Shown here: piece after piece, positions 1 to 10,383 of the stretch | Layout: each line of letters starts with the position of its first letter | How positions within the stretch are numbered: position 1 is the stretch's first letter | DNA from: DATCJA01 sp963814955 | Lineage (GTDB): Bacteria > Acidobacteriota > Vicinamibacteria > Vicinamibacterales > UBA2999 | Reading direction: 5' to 3' | Length of the DNA stretch: 64,000 nt | Assembly (NCBI GenBank): GCA_963814955.1 | Contig: CAWFEX010000006.1 | Coordinates: forward strand, 682,001 to 746,000 | Program-made: the position numbers and the translations under genes | Notes under the pieces: generated by a model | Seen by the model: the letters and a program-made list of their open reading frames with translations, nothing else | What the model was told of the DNA's origin: nothing | Database searches by the model: none

Positions 1-381
1 GAGGTGCTCGAACAACGGGTAACTGGGCTGCGGCACCAGCACGGCATCCGCGGGACCACACATCAGCTTGAATAGCCAGCTGTAGGCCTCGCTCGTGCTG
101 GCGGTAAGCACGACGTGAGCGGGATCCACGTCAACCCCGCGCCTGTGCTGATCAGCAGCCACAGCAGCGCGCGCGGCCGGCAGTCCCAGAGGGCTTGGTT
201 CGTACTGCATGGCGGCGCTGCTCGACAAAGGCTCGAGAAGGGCAGCGGGATAGGCGATACCCGAACGAGTTGGATTCGATTCAGTGAGATCGGCGATCGG
301 AATGTGACGCGCCCGCAATGCGTCGAGCACCCGCGTCAGCGCATTGGCTTCGGCGTGCGGCGCCAGGCGAGGGGAAGGCAC
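1..381 (-). CDS. PLP-dependent aminotransferase, class I/II (partial, N-terminal part)
   Basis: The reverse strand encodes the first about 127 residues of a fold-type I aminotransferase; the rest runs off the left edge. Visible family features are an N-terminal ITDL-like segment (ADLTESNPTRSG), a QYEPSPLGL-like substrate loop, and a small-domain entry (VVLTASTSEAYSWLFKLM, then VLVPQPSYPLFEHL), which matches the phosphate-binding and aromatic stacking region of such enzymes. The PLP lysine would lie outside the window, so the substrate cannot be named. The start is GTG at 381; an in-frame TGA just upstream is the stop of the metallo-hydrolase gene, which lies 54 bases away on the same strand, so the two may be co-transcribed. 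Confidence 0.8.
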   Translation of the reverse strand, partial: MPSPRLAPHAEANALTRVLDALRARHIPIADLTESNPTRSGIAYPAALLEPLSSSAAMQYEPSPLGLPAARAAVAADQHRRGVDVDPAHVVLTASTSEAYSWLFKLMCGPADAVLVPQPSYPLFEHL

Positions 382-435
382 CTCGCGATCATCCCACGAA
401 CCTGGAACACGAACCTTGGAAGGTGGGAACCGACG

Positions 436-1839
436 TCAGATCTCGATACGCTCACCGTGCGCCGGCATCATCGCGTCCCAGCCGAGCTGCTCCTTCACGC
501 GCAACTGCAACGCGTTCATCGGGTCGGGTTCGCCATGAACGAGGCACAAACGCTCCGGTTTTCGCGGCAGCGTCCGGAGCCACCGAAGAATTTCGCCTCG
601 ATCGGCGTGCGCGGACATCGAGTCGATCTTGACGATTCGCGCGCCGACGGGCACGAGCCGGCCATGGATGCGCACCTGGCGCGCGCCATCGACGAGTTGA
701 CGACCGCGCGTACCTGCCGCCTGATAGCCGACGAAAAGCATCGTGTGCTTCGGATCTGGCAGCGCCGCGGCCATGTGATGCAGTACACGGCCCCCGGTCG
801 CCATCCCGCTCGACGAGATTACGATCGCACTCTCTCGCGACGCTGTCAGCGCCTTCGATTCCTTCGGCGAGCTGGTCGTCTGAAAGCGCATCGACCCGAA
901 AATGGCGACGCCCTTTTGTGTCGGCCGCATGTCCGGGTCCAGCTCTGACACACGCGCCGTATAGAAGCGCAGGGCCTCCGCGGCCATCGGACTGTCGACG
1001 TAGACGGGCAGTACCGGAATGCGCCGCTCCTCTTCGAGACGCCGAAGCCAATACAGCAGCTCCTCCACGCGGCCAATCGCAAATGCCGGAATGATGATTT
1101 TTCCGCCGCGGCTCGCAGTCTCTCGGATAACCTGCGCAAAGAGCTCCGCATCGTCGTCAGGGGCGTGATCGCGATCGCCATATGTCGACTCGACGAGCAC
1201 GACGTCGGCGTCGACCGCATCGGCCGGATCCGGCAGAACGGGGCGCGCGTAGCGGCCCAGATCGCCGCCAAACAGGATCGTCTTCCCCGCCGAGAACTTC
1301 ATAACAACATAGGCCGACCCCAGCAGGTGGCCGGCAGTCGAGAAGCGGATAGTGACGCCCGGAACGATTTCCATCTCACGGTCGTACCCGAGGGGCTGCA
1401 ACTGAGTGAGCGCACGATGGGCATCGGATTCGCCGTACAGCGGAAGGGCTGGCTCATGCTTCGAGTAGCCATGCTTGTTGGCTTGGCGGGCGTCTTCTTC
1501 CTGGATACGGGCAGAATCGGGAAGTACGAGACGACAAAGGTCGGCAGTGCCGCCGGTGCAGAACACGCGCCCGCGATAACCTTGCGCCACGAGACGAGGC
1601 AGATATCCGACGTGATCCAGGTGAGCGTGCGTCAACACAACCGCTGCGAGCGAGTCGGGAGCGACGGGAAACGTCTCCCAATTCCGAAGGCGCAGCTCCT
1701 TCAAACCCTGGAACAGCCCGCAATCGACGAGTACGCGGTTTCCGCCGTGCTCCAGCAGGTATTTGGAGCCGGTGACGGTCCGGGCCGCGCCAAGAAATGT
1801 CAGGGTAATCACGCTCGCGACAATATCAGGCCTGGCCAC
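436..1839 (-). CDS. MBL-fold beta-CASP metallo-hydrolase (RNA-processing exonuclease family)
   Basis: Predicted cytosolic zinc-dependent nuclease of the beta-CASP group (relatives of CPSF73 and archaeal/bacterial RNA-processing enzymes). The metal-binding motif HAHLDHVG lies at about residues 71-78, later metal ligands fall in FGGDLGRY and in SMSAHADRGEI, and the C-terminal LVHGEP block is typical of the RNA specificity domain. The 467-residue length fits the family. The long frame starts at GTG 1839, but another GTG at 1812 sits directly before the conserved ITLTFLGAARTVTGS beta-strand and is equally plausible. It is the first gene of a possible pair with the downstream aminotransferase, and is divergent from the peptidase at 1928. 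The RNA target is unknown. Confidence 0.88.
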   Translation of the reverse strand: MARPDIVASVITLTFLGAARTVTGSKYLLEHGGNRVLVDCGLFQGLKELRLRNWETFPVAPDSLAAVVLTHAHLDHVGYLPRLVAQGYRGRVFCTGGTADLCRLVLPDSARIQEEDARQANKHGYSKHEPALPLYGESDAHRALTQLQPLGYDREMEIVPGVTIRFSTAGHLLGSAYVVMKFSAGKTILFGGDLGRYARPVLPDPADAVDADVVLVESTYGDRDHAPDDDAELFAQVIRETASRGGKIIIPAFAIGRVEELLYWLRRLEEERRIPVLPVYVDSPMAAEALRFYTARVSELDPDMRPTQKGVAIFGSMRFQTTSSPKESKALTASRESAIVISSSGMATGGRVLHHMAAALPDPKHTMLFVGYQAAGTRGRQLVDGARQVRIHGRLVPVGARIVKIDSMSAHADRGEILRWLRTLPRKPERLCLVHGEPDPMNALQLRVKEQLGWDAMMPAHGERIEI

Positions 1840-1927
1840 TCATTGCTGCGGCGGTGCGCCTTTGTTGTGATCGCCCGAGCCCTCTGAGGCCTGAGGCCTT
1901 GGCCCTGAGCCCTGATATCCTTCCCCT

Positions 1928-4173
<2,246 letters not shown>

Positions 4174-4177
<4 letters not shown>

Positions 4178-5037
4178 TACGAGCGTCGTTACTCGGTGCC
4201 CTTCAGTCAGAGAACAGCGTTATTGCAGCGGAGCTGCGCCCACCCCGCGCGGAGCTTGATTCGTACGACGGAATGGATGCTTGGATCGACATGTATCATG
4301 CCGTTCGGACGCTGACGCGCCAGGACGCGGCCGTCTTTCTGACGGATAGTGCTGTCGGGACTCAGGAGGAAAACAATCTCCGTCATCTCGTCAACAATCT
4401 GGGACGGGACGTTCCGCACGAGCGTGTCGTCCCCTTCCTGACGAGCAAGCACTCGCTGAATTTCTGCCTGAGCTACGCCGAGCAGGCGTGGCAGCACGGT
4501 TTCCCTGCACTTGTCGTACTCGGAGGCGACAGGTCAGTGGGCCACTCGCGTTGCGTCGAGCACGCGTGGCAACTGCGGCGGCAGATCCGCATGCGCGAAC
4601 CGCGGCTGGCGCTCGGCGGCTGGGCGAACCCATACGCCGATGCGATCCAGCAGGCCCAGTTCATCGCGGACGATAGCTTCACCGCGGAGTTCTACCTGAC
4701 GCAGATCGTGAACCATCTCGACGTCGCACCTGTCGCGCGCTTCATCGACGAAACCCGGCGTCGGGGGCTCGACCAAATCCCCGGGGTCTTCGGTGTGTTC
4801 TATTACCGGAGCGCCAACCTCAAAACGCTGACGACCCTTGGTCAATTCCTTCCAGTCCCGGTGGAAGCGCTTGCAGCAGAGTTCGCTGGCGGCGCCACGC
4901 CCGTCGATATCTGCGCTCGCACGCTCCGCGCGATGATGGACCTCGGCGTTCGGCATTTCTACATCAGCAACCTGCCGCTGTCGCACGCCTCATCGACACT
5001 GAACGCTATCCTCGAACGGGTCGGCGCGCTCGCGTAA
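4174..5037 (+). CDS. Methylenetetrahydrofolate reductase-family protein (MetF-like)
   Basis: A 287-residue TIM-barrel flavoprotein resembling 5,10-methylenetetrahydrofolate reductase. The early AAELRPPRAELDS segment corresponds to the FEFFPP region of MetF, followed by barrel strands (VVPFLTSKHSLNF, ALVVLGGDRSVGH, LALGGWANPYADA) and a TQIVNHLDVAPVARF segment that matches the family's FFTQ-type substrate-binding strand. It differs enough from housekeeping MetF (the FEFFPP motif is not strict) that another folate- or one-carbon-linked role is possible. The start is GTG at 4174, overlapping the peptidase stop codon. The apparent coupling with a peptidase is functionally unexplained. Confidence 0.72.
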
Positions 5038-5073
5038 TACCCAGTCGGATCCCGGTTTGCACGGCTCCGGGCC

Positions 5074-5849
5074 ATGAAAAGCCGAGCCTCTATCAAGAGC
5101 CATCCCATCCATCCAATGCTCATTCCCTTCCCGTTTGCGTTTTTGACTGGCGGATGGGGTTTCGGACTTGCCGGCGCCATTACAAAACGCCCGGACCTCC
5201 TCACAGCATCGCGTTGCCTCGTGCCCACCGGTGTGGCGGCAGGCCTGCTGGCGGCTGTGCCGGGGGTCGTCGACTACTTCGCTACCGTACCGCCTGAGAG
5301 TTCCGGCAAATCTCGCGCAACAAAACACGCGCTCCTCAACACGGCGGCGCTGGCGCTCTTTACCGCAGGCTGGCTGGCGCAGCGGCGATCGCAGCGAACC
5401 GTGCTCCCACTCTTCCTGCAGGGCATCGGCGCAGCAACGATATCGTTCGGCTCCTGGCTTGGAGGCACACTCGCGTATCGCAACCAGATTGGTGTCGATC
5501 ATCGCTACGGCAATGCCGGCAAGTGGCAGGAAGAGAATCTGGAGAACGCCGACCCGGCCACGCTCTCGGCTGGGGCACACGGCCTGGACTTCAATCAGAT
5601 GAAGCTGGTTCACGCCGGCGACAGGAGGATCGTCATTGCGAGAACCGGCAAGGGGTACGCCGCATTCGCGGATCGCTGCACTCATCGGGGAGGCCCGTTG
5701 TCGGACGGCGCTCTGATGTGCGGCACGGTACAGTGCCCGTGGCACGGCTCACAGTTCGACGTCCAGACAGGCGAAGTGAAATGCGGGCCGGCGGAGAAAC
5801 CGATTCAGACGTACGAGATCGAACGGGGGGAGACGAGAAGACCGCGTAA
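5074..5849 (+). CDS. DUF2231 membrane domain fused to Rieske [2Fe-2S] domain (apparent 1-base frameshift near the end)
   Basis: The N-terminal about 150 residues are a four-helix DUF2231-type membrane domain opening with the conserved SHPIHPMLIPFPFA. The C-terminal about 100 residues are a Rieske ferredoxin domain with ligands in CTHRGGP and CPWHGSQF (Cys-His and Cys-His). It is likely a membrane-anchored electron-transfer protein. As read, the frame fails to stop and would run to 6324, antisense through the SDR gene. If the G6 run at 5825-5830 had seven Gs, the protein would end EIERGGDEKTA at TAA 5847-5849, five bases before the convergent SDR gene and at about 258 residues. I therefore treat the G-run as a sequencing indel or true frameshift and give 5849 as the end. 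Confidence 0.8.
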
Positions 5850-5853
5850 CGTC

Positions 5854-6594
5854 CTATTTGAGATGCCGTCCGCCGTCAACGCGGATGGTTTCGCCGGTTA
5901 CGAAGTCGCTATCGATCAACGCCAGTACGATCTTGGCAATTTCGATTTCGCCACCCCATCGTCCGAGCGGCGTCGCCCGCTCCACTTTTGCGAGCTCGTC
6001 ACTTGTTGTGCCCTCGGGGGCGACGATGGGGCCCGGTGCGATGGCATTCACAAGGATCTGATCGGACGCGAGCTCCAGAGCCAGCGCTTCGGTCAGCGCA
6101 ATGACGCCGGCTTTGGCCACGTAATAGGGCAGATATCCCTGATATCGCGGTCGTCGGCTGGCGGCCACCCAATCCGCAAAGTTGATGATGCGACCCCGGC
6201 CAAGACGCCGCATGTATGGCACCGCCGCTTTGGCGCAGAGCCAGGTGGCGCGCAGATCGACGGACAGCTGTTCGTCCCACTGCTCGACGGTGAGGTCCTC
6301 GAACGGCCGGGCTTCGTAGCGTGACGCCATGTTGATCAGGACGTCGAGGCGGCCCAAATCGCGTACGGTTTCGTCGACGACGCGCGAGCAGGCGTCGGCG
6401 GACGTGAGATCGCCTTGCAGCACCACCCCACGCCGTCCCAACCGCCGAACCGCGTCGGCCGCTTCGTCGCATTGCGCGCGAGAAGACCGGTGCACGAGGG
6501 CCACGTCGGCGCCCGAGCGGGCGAGCTCCGTCGCCACAACGACTCCAATGCGCCTCCCGCCGGTGATGAGTGCAACGCGGCCAGTCAGCTCCAT
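5854..6594 (-). CDS. SDR-family NAD(P)-dependent oxidoreductase, pteridine-reductase-like
   Basis: Classical short-chain dehydrogenase of 246 residues. The cofactor motif is ALITGGRRIG; the Arg in TGGRRIG resembles the TGxxxRIG form of pteridine reductases. The catalytic Tyr-Lys pair lies in YYVAK. The usual catalytic Ser region reads NFADWVAASRRP, with an Asp where FabG-type enzymes carry Ser, again as in PTR1/FolM-like proteins. The C-terminal NAIAPGPI and TGETIRVDGG motifs are standard. ATG at 6594 is preferred over the in-frame GTG at 6606 because GGGCAGG precedes it at a suitable distance. It converges with the Rieske gene and is divergent from the next one. The substrate is unknown; FabG-like 3-oxoacyl reductase is the alternative. 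Confidence 0.85.
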   Translation of the reverse strand: MELTGRVALITGGRRIGVVVATELARSGADVALVHRSSRAQCDEAADAVRRLGRRGVVLQGDLTSADACSRVVDETVRDLGRLDVLINMASRYEARPFEDLTVEQWDEQLSVDLRATWLCAKAAVPYMRRLGRGRIINFADWVAASRRPRYQGYLPYYVAKAGVIALTEALALELASDQILVNAIAPGPIVAPEGTTSDELAKVERATPLGRWGGEIEIAKIVLALIDSDFVTGETIRVDGGRHLK

Positions 6595-6636
6595 TTGCCT
6601 GCCCACAGTCTATCCGTGTGCGCTACGATTCCGACT

Positions 6637-7290
6637 GTGCAGCGCAGCACCGTATTTCGCATTGCCCTGACAATGCTGATGGCCGCAGGCGTCAGGGCCT
6701 ACGAACGCGGCCCGGACTTGCGCGCCGTCGCCGAAGCCATTGCGATCGGCCAATCTCGGGACGACGGGGTGCGGCAGCGGTTTCACCAGCCGTATCGCAT
6801 TCCGGTGGGCCGGCCACCCATCGATTACATCGACGTGGTGACACCGTTCCGCCGCGTGGAGCTGGCCGCAGAGGAGCGGGCGCAGTCAGGCGAACGGACG
6901 TTCAGGCAACGCGACGCCTTGACCGTCCTTGCGGAACACGGGGATACGGTCAAACTGTTCCTCGAAGCGACCTTTCATCCGCAGAACACATATGTAGGAG
7001 TGCCCGCTTACGGCGTGACTCTCGCGCGGACGGACATGCCGGAGAAAATCGAGCCGCGCGACCAGCAGCGAATTCCGCGGTTCGGCCTCCGAATGAACAT
7101 GGGACGACCGCACCTGCCCTACCCACTTCCGCCGAGCCTGCCGTCGGGTGGCGAGCCGCTCGTCGGCGCCACCGTGATCGTCACATTCGACGGTCAGCGG
7201 CTCGATCCGAGCACCACGTATGAAGCGGTCATCGAGGAATCGCGGAAGGAACTGGCGAGGGTACGTATCGATTTGGGGAAATTGCGCTGA
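6637..7290 (+). CDS. Secreted hypothetical protein
   Basis: Unrecognised protein of about 217 residues. It begins at GTG 6637 with a signal-peptide-like stretch (VQRSTVFRIALTMLMAAG) and then lacks membrane helices. The body contains DYIDVVTPFRRVELAAEER and a beta-rich C-terminal part (VGATVIVTFDGQ), and it ends with a charged helix. A longer frame exists upstream but would overlap the divergent SDR gene, and the signal peptide argues for the start given; GTG at 6616 is an alternative. It is followed by an array of palindromes that may end transcription. No function can be assigned. Confidence 0.68.
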   Translation: MQRSTVFRIALTMLMAAGVRAYERGPDLRAVAEAIAIGQSRDDGVRQRFHQPYRIPVGRPPIDYIDVVTPFRRVELAAEERAQSGERTFRQRDALTVLAEHGDTVKLFLEATFHPQNTYVGVPAYGVTLARTDMPEKIEPRDQQRIPRFGLRMNMGRPHLPYPLPPSLPSGGEPLVGATVIVTFDGQRLDPSTTYEAVIEESRKELARVRIDLGKLR

Positions 7291-7312
7291 CGTGGATCCG
7301 GGGACCTTTACC

Positions 7313-7344
7313 AGAAGACCGGAGACCTAGAAGACCGGAGACCT
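7313..7344. repeat. Perfect 16-bp tandem duplication leading into a palindrome
   Basis: The unit AGAAGACCGGAGACCT occurs twice back to back (7313-7328 and 7329-7344). The second copy supplies the left arm of the palindrome at 7335-7356. A more diverged half-unit (CCGGGGACCTTTACC) lies just upstream. This looks like local amplification of the palindromic element found elsewhere in the window. Confidence 0.85.
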
Positions 7345-7432
7345 AAAGGTCTCCGGCTACCAGGCAATCCCACCGCGTGGTCGTGACCACGCGATCGCAG
7401 CGTGTGGCAGCCGGAAGCCTTTAGGCTTCCGG
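7335..7432. repeat. Three perfect hairpin palindromes between genes (CCT-NN-AGG family)
   Basis: Three perfect inverted repeats lie in the gap between convergent genes. At 7335-7356 the arms are CCGGAGACCT and AGGTCTCCGG with a 2-base centre. At 7374-7393 the arms are CGCGTGGTC and GACCACGCG. At 7411-7432 the arms are CCGGAAGCCT and AGGCTTCCGG around TT. The first and third share a CCT-NN-AGG core with different but matching arms. The last ends 7 bases before the stop codon of the OmpA-type gene. They may act as bidirectional terminators, although no U-tract follows them, or may be mobile REP-like elements. Confidence 0.88.
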
Positions 7433-7439
7433 ATCCCTG

Positions 7440-8135
7440 TTACGAAAGCACCTTGATCACGACGCGGCGATTCATGGCGCGCCCGTCGCGGGTGTTGTTC
7501 GGCGCAACCGGCTTCCCTTCACCGAAGGTGATCACGTTCATCTTGTGCAGCGGAATCTGGTGCTGCTCGTATAGATACCGCTTCACCGTCTCGGCGCGTT
7601 CCATGCCGAGCCGCTCGTTGCCTTCGACCGAGCCCACGTTGTCCGTGTGTCCTTCAATCTCGATGAACACGTTCTGGGGATCCGCCTTGAGCTTGGTGAC
7701 CATCTCGTCGAGGCGGCCCTTCGCCGTATCGGGAAGATCCGCGTTGCCGAACTTGAAGTTCCCCTGATCCTCGCTGAGGGTTACTTCATAAATCAGGCGC
7801 CGTAACGCGGCGACGCTCGCATCGACCTTATCGACTCGTCCACCGACCGCCGTCGCGGAAGCCTGCGCCTTGTCAGCCGCGCTCCGCGCCTCGGTCGCCG
7901 CCGTACCGGCGGCCGCTGCCGCCTTGCCCGCTGCCTCTGCTTTCTGATCGACCGCGCCGATACGGGTTTCGTTCTGCCCGACGCGCTGCTGCGTCTGCTC
8001 GACGGTGCCGCTCAGCGTATCGACTTTCGTGTTTACGGTGCCAACTTCCTCTCGTACGAACCCCTTCGTGGCGCAAGCAGGCACGATCGCGACGCTCAGT
8101 GCGATGATCGATGCCGTCATTAACATTTTCCGCAT
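7440..8135 (-). CDS. OmpA/Pal-like peptidoglycan-associated lipoprotein with helical linker
   Basis: A 231-residue envelope protein. The N-terminal hydrophobic segment ends in IVPAC, a plausible lipobox that would place it as an outer-membrane lipoprotein. A long Ala-rich, coiled-coil-like region (about residues 25-110, many A, Q, E and T) precedes a C-terminal OmpA domain carrying IEGHTDNVGSVEGNERLGMERAE split around the peptidoglycan (meso-DAP) binding residues, with RDGRAMNRRV near the end. ATG at 8135 is chosen because GGAGAGAG lies just upstream; the longer frame has no ribosome site. The role is anchoring the outer membrane to peptidoglycan. It is in tandem with the VWA gene upstream. 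Confidence 0.9.
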   Translation of the reverse strand: MRKMLMTASIIALSVAIVPACATKGFVREEVGTVNTKVDTLSGTVEQTQQRVGQNETRIGAVDQKAEAAGKAAAAAGTAATEARSAADKAQASATAVGGRVDKVDASVAALRRLIYEVTLSEDQGNFKFGNADLPDTAKGRLDEMVTKLKADPQNVFIEIEGHTDNVGSVEGNERLGMERAETVKRYLYEQHQIPLHKMNVITFGEGKPVAPNNTRDGRAMNRRVVIKVLS

Positions 8136-8172
8136 GATGCTCTCTCCTCCAGGTTGTGCTCGTCTGTCGTCA

Positions 8173-9144
8173 CTAGTCTTCTGATCGCGCCGGGCCAGAC
8201 ATGTACCCGCCACGCGCGAGGACGGTCAGGTTCTTATTACGCGTGCGAATTTCGAGCGGATGCCATCCAGGGCTCGGATCCGGCTCGAAGGTGATGAGGT
8301 ACTGGTAACGCAGTTCCTCGAACAGGTCGGTGACCCCTGTCTTGACGTGCTCGGTCAGGCTGGCAACGCGCATGCTGCCGCCAGTCCAACGTGCCAGGTC
8401 TGCGAGCGTCGCGGTGCTCGTAGACGCCCCATCCGCGGCGACGACCGACAGCTCGCCGCCTGGATGATCGAGGGGACTTACAACGGTTATCAGGTACACC
8501 GGAACATCAATCGAACTGGCGATCCCCGACACCTCCGACGCCGTCAACGAGCTGCCGGTGTCCACGCCATCAGTGATCACGAGGAGTGCGCGGTGGCGAT
8601 TGGCCCTGGCGGCGACAGTCTTCGCCGCCCGGCCGATGGCATCGTAGAGCGAGGTGATCCCCCAGGGACGCCCCTCCAGATTCACTCGCCGAATCCGATC
8701 TACATCCCGCGTAAAGGGCACCACTTCCTGCAGCGCGGAATCGAACGTATACAAAGCAGCTTCGTCACGGCCGGCGCTCAGCAGACCCATCGCGACGTTC
8801 ACTGTGTGGCGCGCGCGGTCGATGTTGCCGGCCACGGCCATGCTGCCGCTGACGTCGAGCAGCACCGCGAGGCTGATGGGCGCCTCTCCTGTGTAGAACT
8901 CCCGGATTTGCCGGCTGTTGCCACCGTCGATCACTTCGAAGTCGGTTCGCTTCAGGTTCTTGACGATCCGACCGCGGCCGTCGCGCACTGCGGCGGTAAT
9001 GCTTACGACTTCGACACCGGCCCTGAACGTGATGGTCGGGCGCTGGTTGGCCGGCTCTGCCGCGACCTGGGCAGCGGCGGTGCCTGGCAGTGTTGAAAGG
9101 ACCACTGCAAGGACGATTGGGAGCGATGGGGAGCGCCGAGTCAC
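8173..9144 (-). CDS. VWFA-related secreted protein (acidobacterial-type VWA domain)
   Basis: A 323-residue exported protein with a signal peptide ending near AAAQVAAE. A short beta domain (about 40-85: VVSITAAVRDGRGRIVKNL, then DFEVIDGG) precedes a von Willebrand factor A domain with an intact metal-binding MIDAS motif DVSGSM (Asp97, Ser99, Ser101), with TSLYD and ITDGVDTG supplying the remaining ligands. This beta-domain plus VWA architecture is strongly expanded in acidobacteria and supports the taxonomic guess. It probably mediates metal-dependent protein binding in the periplasm or at the surface. The start is GTG at 9144. It ends 37 bases before the OmpA-type gene, so an operon is likely. 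Confidence 0.88.
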   Translation of the reverse strand: MTRRSPSLPIVLAVVLSTLPGTAAAQVAAEPANQRPTITFRAGVEVVSITAAVRDGRGRIVKNLKRTDFEVIDGGNSRQIREFYTGEAPISLAVLLDVSGSMAVAGNIDRARHTVNVAMGLLSAGRDEAALYTFDSALQEVVPFTRDVDRIRRVNLEGRPWGITSLYDAIGRAAKTVAARANRHRALLVITDGVDTGSSLTASEVSGIASSIDVPVYLITVVSPLDHPGGELSVVAADGASTSTATLADLARWTGGSMRVASLTEHVKTGVTDLFEELRYQYLITFEPDPSPGWHPLEIRTRNKNLTVLARGGYMSGPARSED

Positions 9145-9292
9145 GGCCGTGCTAAGTTCAATCGTCTTGCCATCGAAGTTATCTCAATAAATTCAACGAG
9201 TAAGCGCCATCGAGGGCGCGGAGGCAGGTCATGAGCGCGTGAAAAGGTGTAATTTTTACTCATTATGTACTTGAAGCAAGGCCGTCATTTCA

Positions 9293-9448
9293 TTAAGATT
9301 TCTTACGTGGCGCGCGTTTTTGCTTCGATTTCAAAGGGTTATCGCCCTCAACCACTTGCCGTAGCGTTTTTGCTGCCATTCGCCCAAAAATACGCGCCAT
9401 CACTTCGTCCGTCGTTAACTCTCGCGCCTTCTTACGTTTAGCTGCCAT
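9293..9448 (-). CDS. Small basic hypothetical protein divergent from the transposase
   Basis: A 51-residue Lys/Arg-rich protein (MAAKRKKARELTTDEVMAR ... QKRAPRKKS). Its ATG (9448-9446) overlaps the transposase ATG (9447-9449) in the palindrome CATG, so the two genes start back to back with no space between them. The central TTDEVMARIFGRMA looks like an amphipathic helix. It could be an accessory DNA-binding protein of the element or a passenger; I do not recognise the family. Confidence 0.5.
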   Translation of the reverse strand: MAAKRKKARELTTDEVMARIFGRMAAKTLRQVVEGDNPLKSKQKRAPRKKS

Positions 9449-10316
9449 GCCTGAAACCAGGCCGTCGGTTGATTTGCTTACACTCGTGGCTTGTGACGAC
9501 GCCGACACCGAGTGCCGGAGCTATCTGGAAGAGTTGCGCTGGCCCAAAGGCATCGTTTGCCCCCGGTGCAAGGGCACCACGATCAGCCGCATCAAGGCCC
9601 GCAAGGTGTTCGACTGCGATAACTGCCGTTACCAGTTCTCGGTAACGGCTGGGACACTCTTTCACGATTCGCACCTCCCGTTACCAAAGTGGTTTCTCGC
9701 CATCTTCCTGATGTGTGAATCAAAAAAGGGCATGAGCGCCAATCAACTGAAACGGATGCTGAAGGTCTCGTACAAAACCGCGTGGTACCTCTGCCATCGC
9801 ATTCGTGCGGCGATGACTGATTCGTGCCCGCAACCGCTCACCGGCACGGTTGAAGTGGACGAGACCTTTATCGGCGGCGGGCGAGCGATGGGTAGCGGCA
9901 ACCGGGACCGTCACACCATGATTCTCGCGGCTGTCCAGCGCGGCGGGATGATTCGCATGACCAAAGGCCAGCGCCGCACGAAAGAAACGCACAGCTCTGT
10001 GCGCGCGAATGTGTCGCCCGACTTCGCCAACATCTACACCGAAGAAGCGGCGGGCTATACGGGCATTGGTGACCAGAACACGACGCATCGGACCCAAACG
10101 GTCGAAAGCGCCTTTTCGCTGTTCAAGCGATCCATCGTTGGCTCGTTCCATCAGATTTCCGAGAAGCACGTTGACCGATACCTGGACGAATTTGAATTTC
10201 GCAATAACAACCGGAAGAACCCATACCAATTCCGCGATGTCCTGTTGCGGCTGATGGACGCGAAGGCGATGCCGTACAGCGAATTAACTGAAGAAAGGAC
10301 GCCCACACATGTCTGA
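9447..10316 (+). CDS. IS1595-family transposase (likely inactive)
   Basis: A zinc-ribbon (CPRCKG ... CDNCRYQF, about residues 38-60) precedes a helix-turn-helix-like MSANQLKRMLKVSYKTAWYL split and a DDE transposase core. The first catalytic Asp is in VEVDETFIGG and the Glu in TQTVESAFSLFKR, and the C-terminal SEKHVDRYLDEFEFR is typical of the family. Two departures matter. The segment that normally holds the second catalytic Asp reads IYTEEAAGY, with Glu for Asp, and the stretch usually found between there and the catalytic Glu (an NHS...EYVRG-like segment of roughly 15 residues) is absent. Both suggest loss of activity. The start is ATG 9447. Confidence 0.85.
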   Translation: MPETRPSVDLLTLVACDDADTECRSYLEELRWPKGIVCPRCKGTTISRIKARKVFDCDNCRYQFSVTAGTLFHDSHLPLPKWFLAIFLMCESKKGMSANQLKRMLKVSYKTAWYLCHRIRAAMTDSCPQPLTGTVEVDETFIGGGRAMGSGNRDRHTMILAAVQRGGMIRMTKGQRRTKETHSSVRANVSPDFANIYTEEAAGYTGIGDQNTTHRTQTVESAFSLFKRSIVGSFHQISEKHVDRYLDEFEFRNNNRKNPYQFRDVLLRLMDAKAMPYSELTEERTPTHV

Positions 10317-10383
10317 CGATATGGCAGTCCAACTCATCAACGAAATGAAATCACGCCGCAGTAAGGGCCGCCCAGAGAGCTAA
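10310..10383 (+). CDS. Possible 24-residue protein overlapping the transposase stop
   Basis: A short frame, MSDDMAVQLINEMKSRRSKG..., starts at ATG 10310 inside the transposase end (7-base overlap) and stops at TAA 10381-10383. It is charged and could be a truncated accessory protein of the element or chance. The remaining bases to 10626 hold no frame I can support. Confidence 0.25.

Larger units (their letters stand above)
9293..10383. mobile_element. IS1595-type insertion element, probably degenerate
   Basis: The core is a 289-residue IS1595/ISXO2-type transposase flanked by a small divergent reading frame on the left and a 24-residue reading frame on the right. I could not find convincing terminal inverted repeats or a target duplication, so the boundaries given are only those of the reading frames. 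Flanking DNA is more A+T-rich than the neighbouring genes (for example around 9180-9300 and 10530-10560), which agrees with inserted sequence. The element separates the VWA gene from an aminotransferase gene. Confidence 0.65.

Noticed and set aside
1876..1925. GAGGCCTGAGGCCTTGG repeats before the peptidase gene as a palindrome
   Set aside because: These are short direct repeats of GAGGCCT without a proper stem, in a divergent promoter region.
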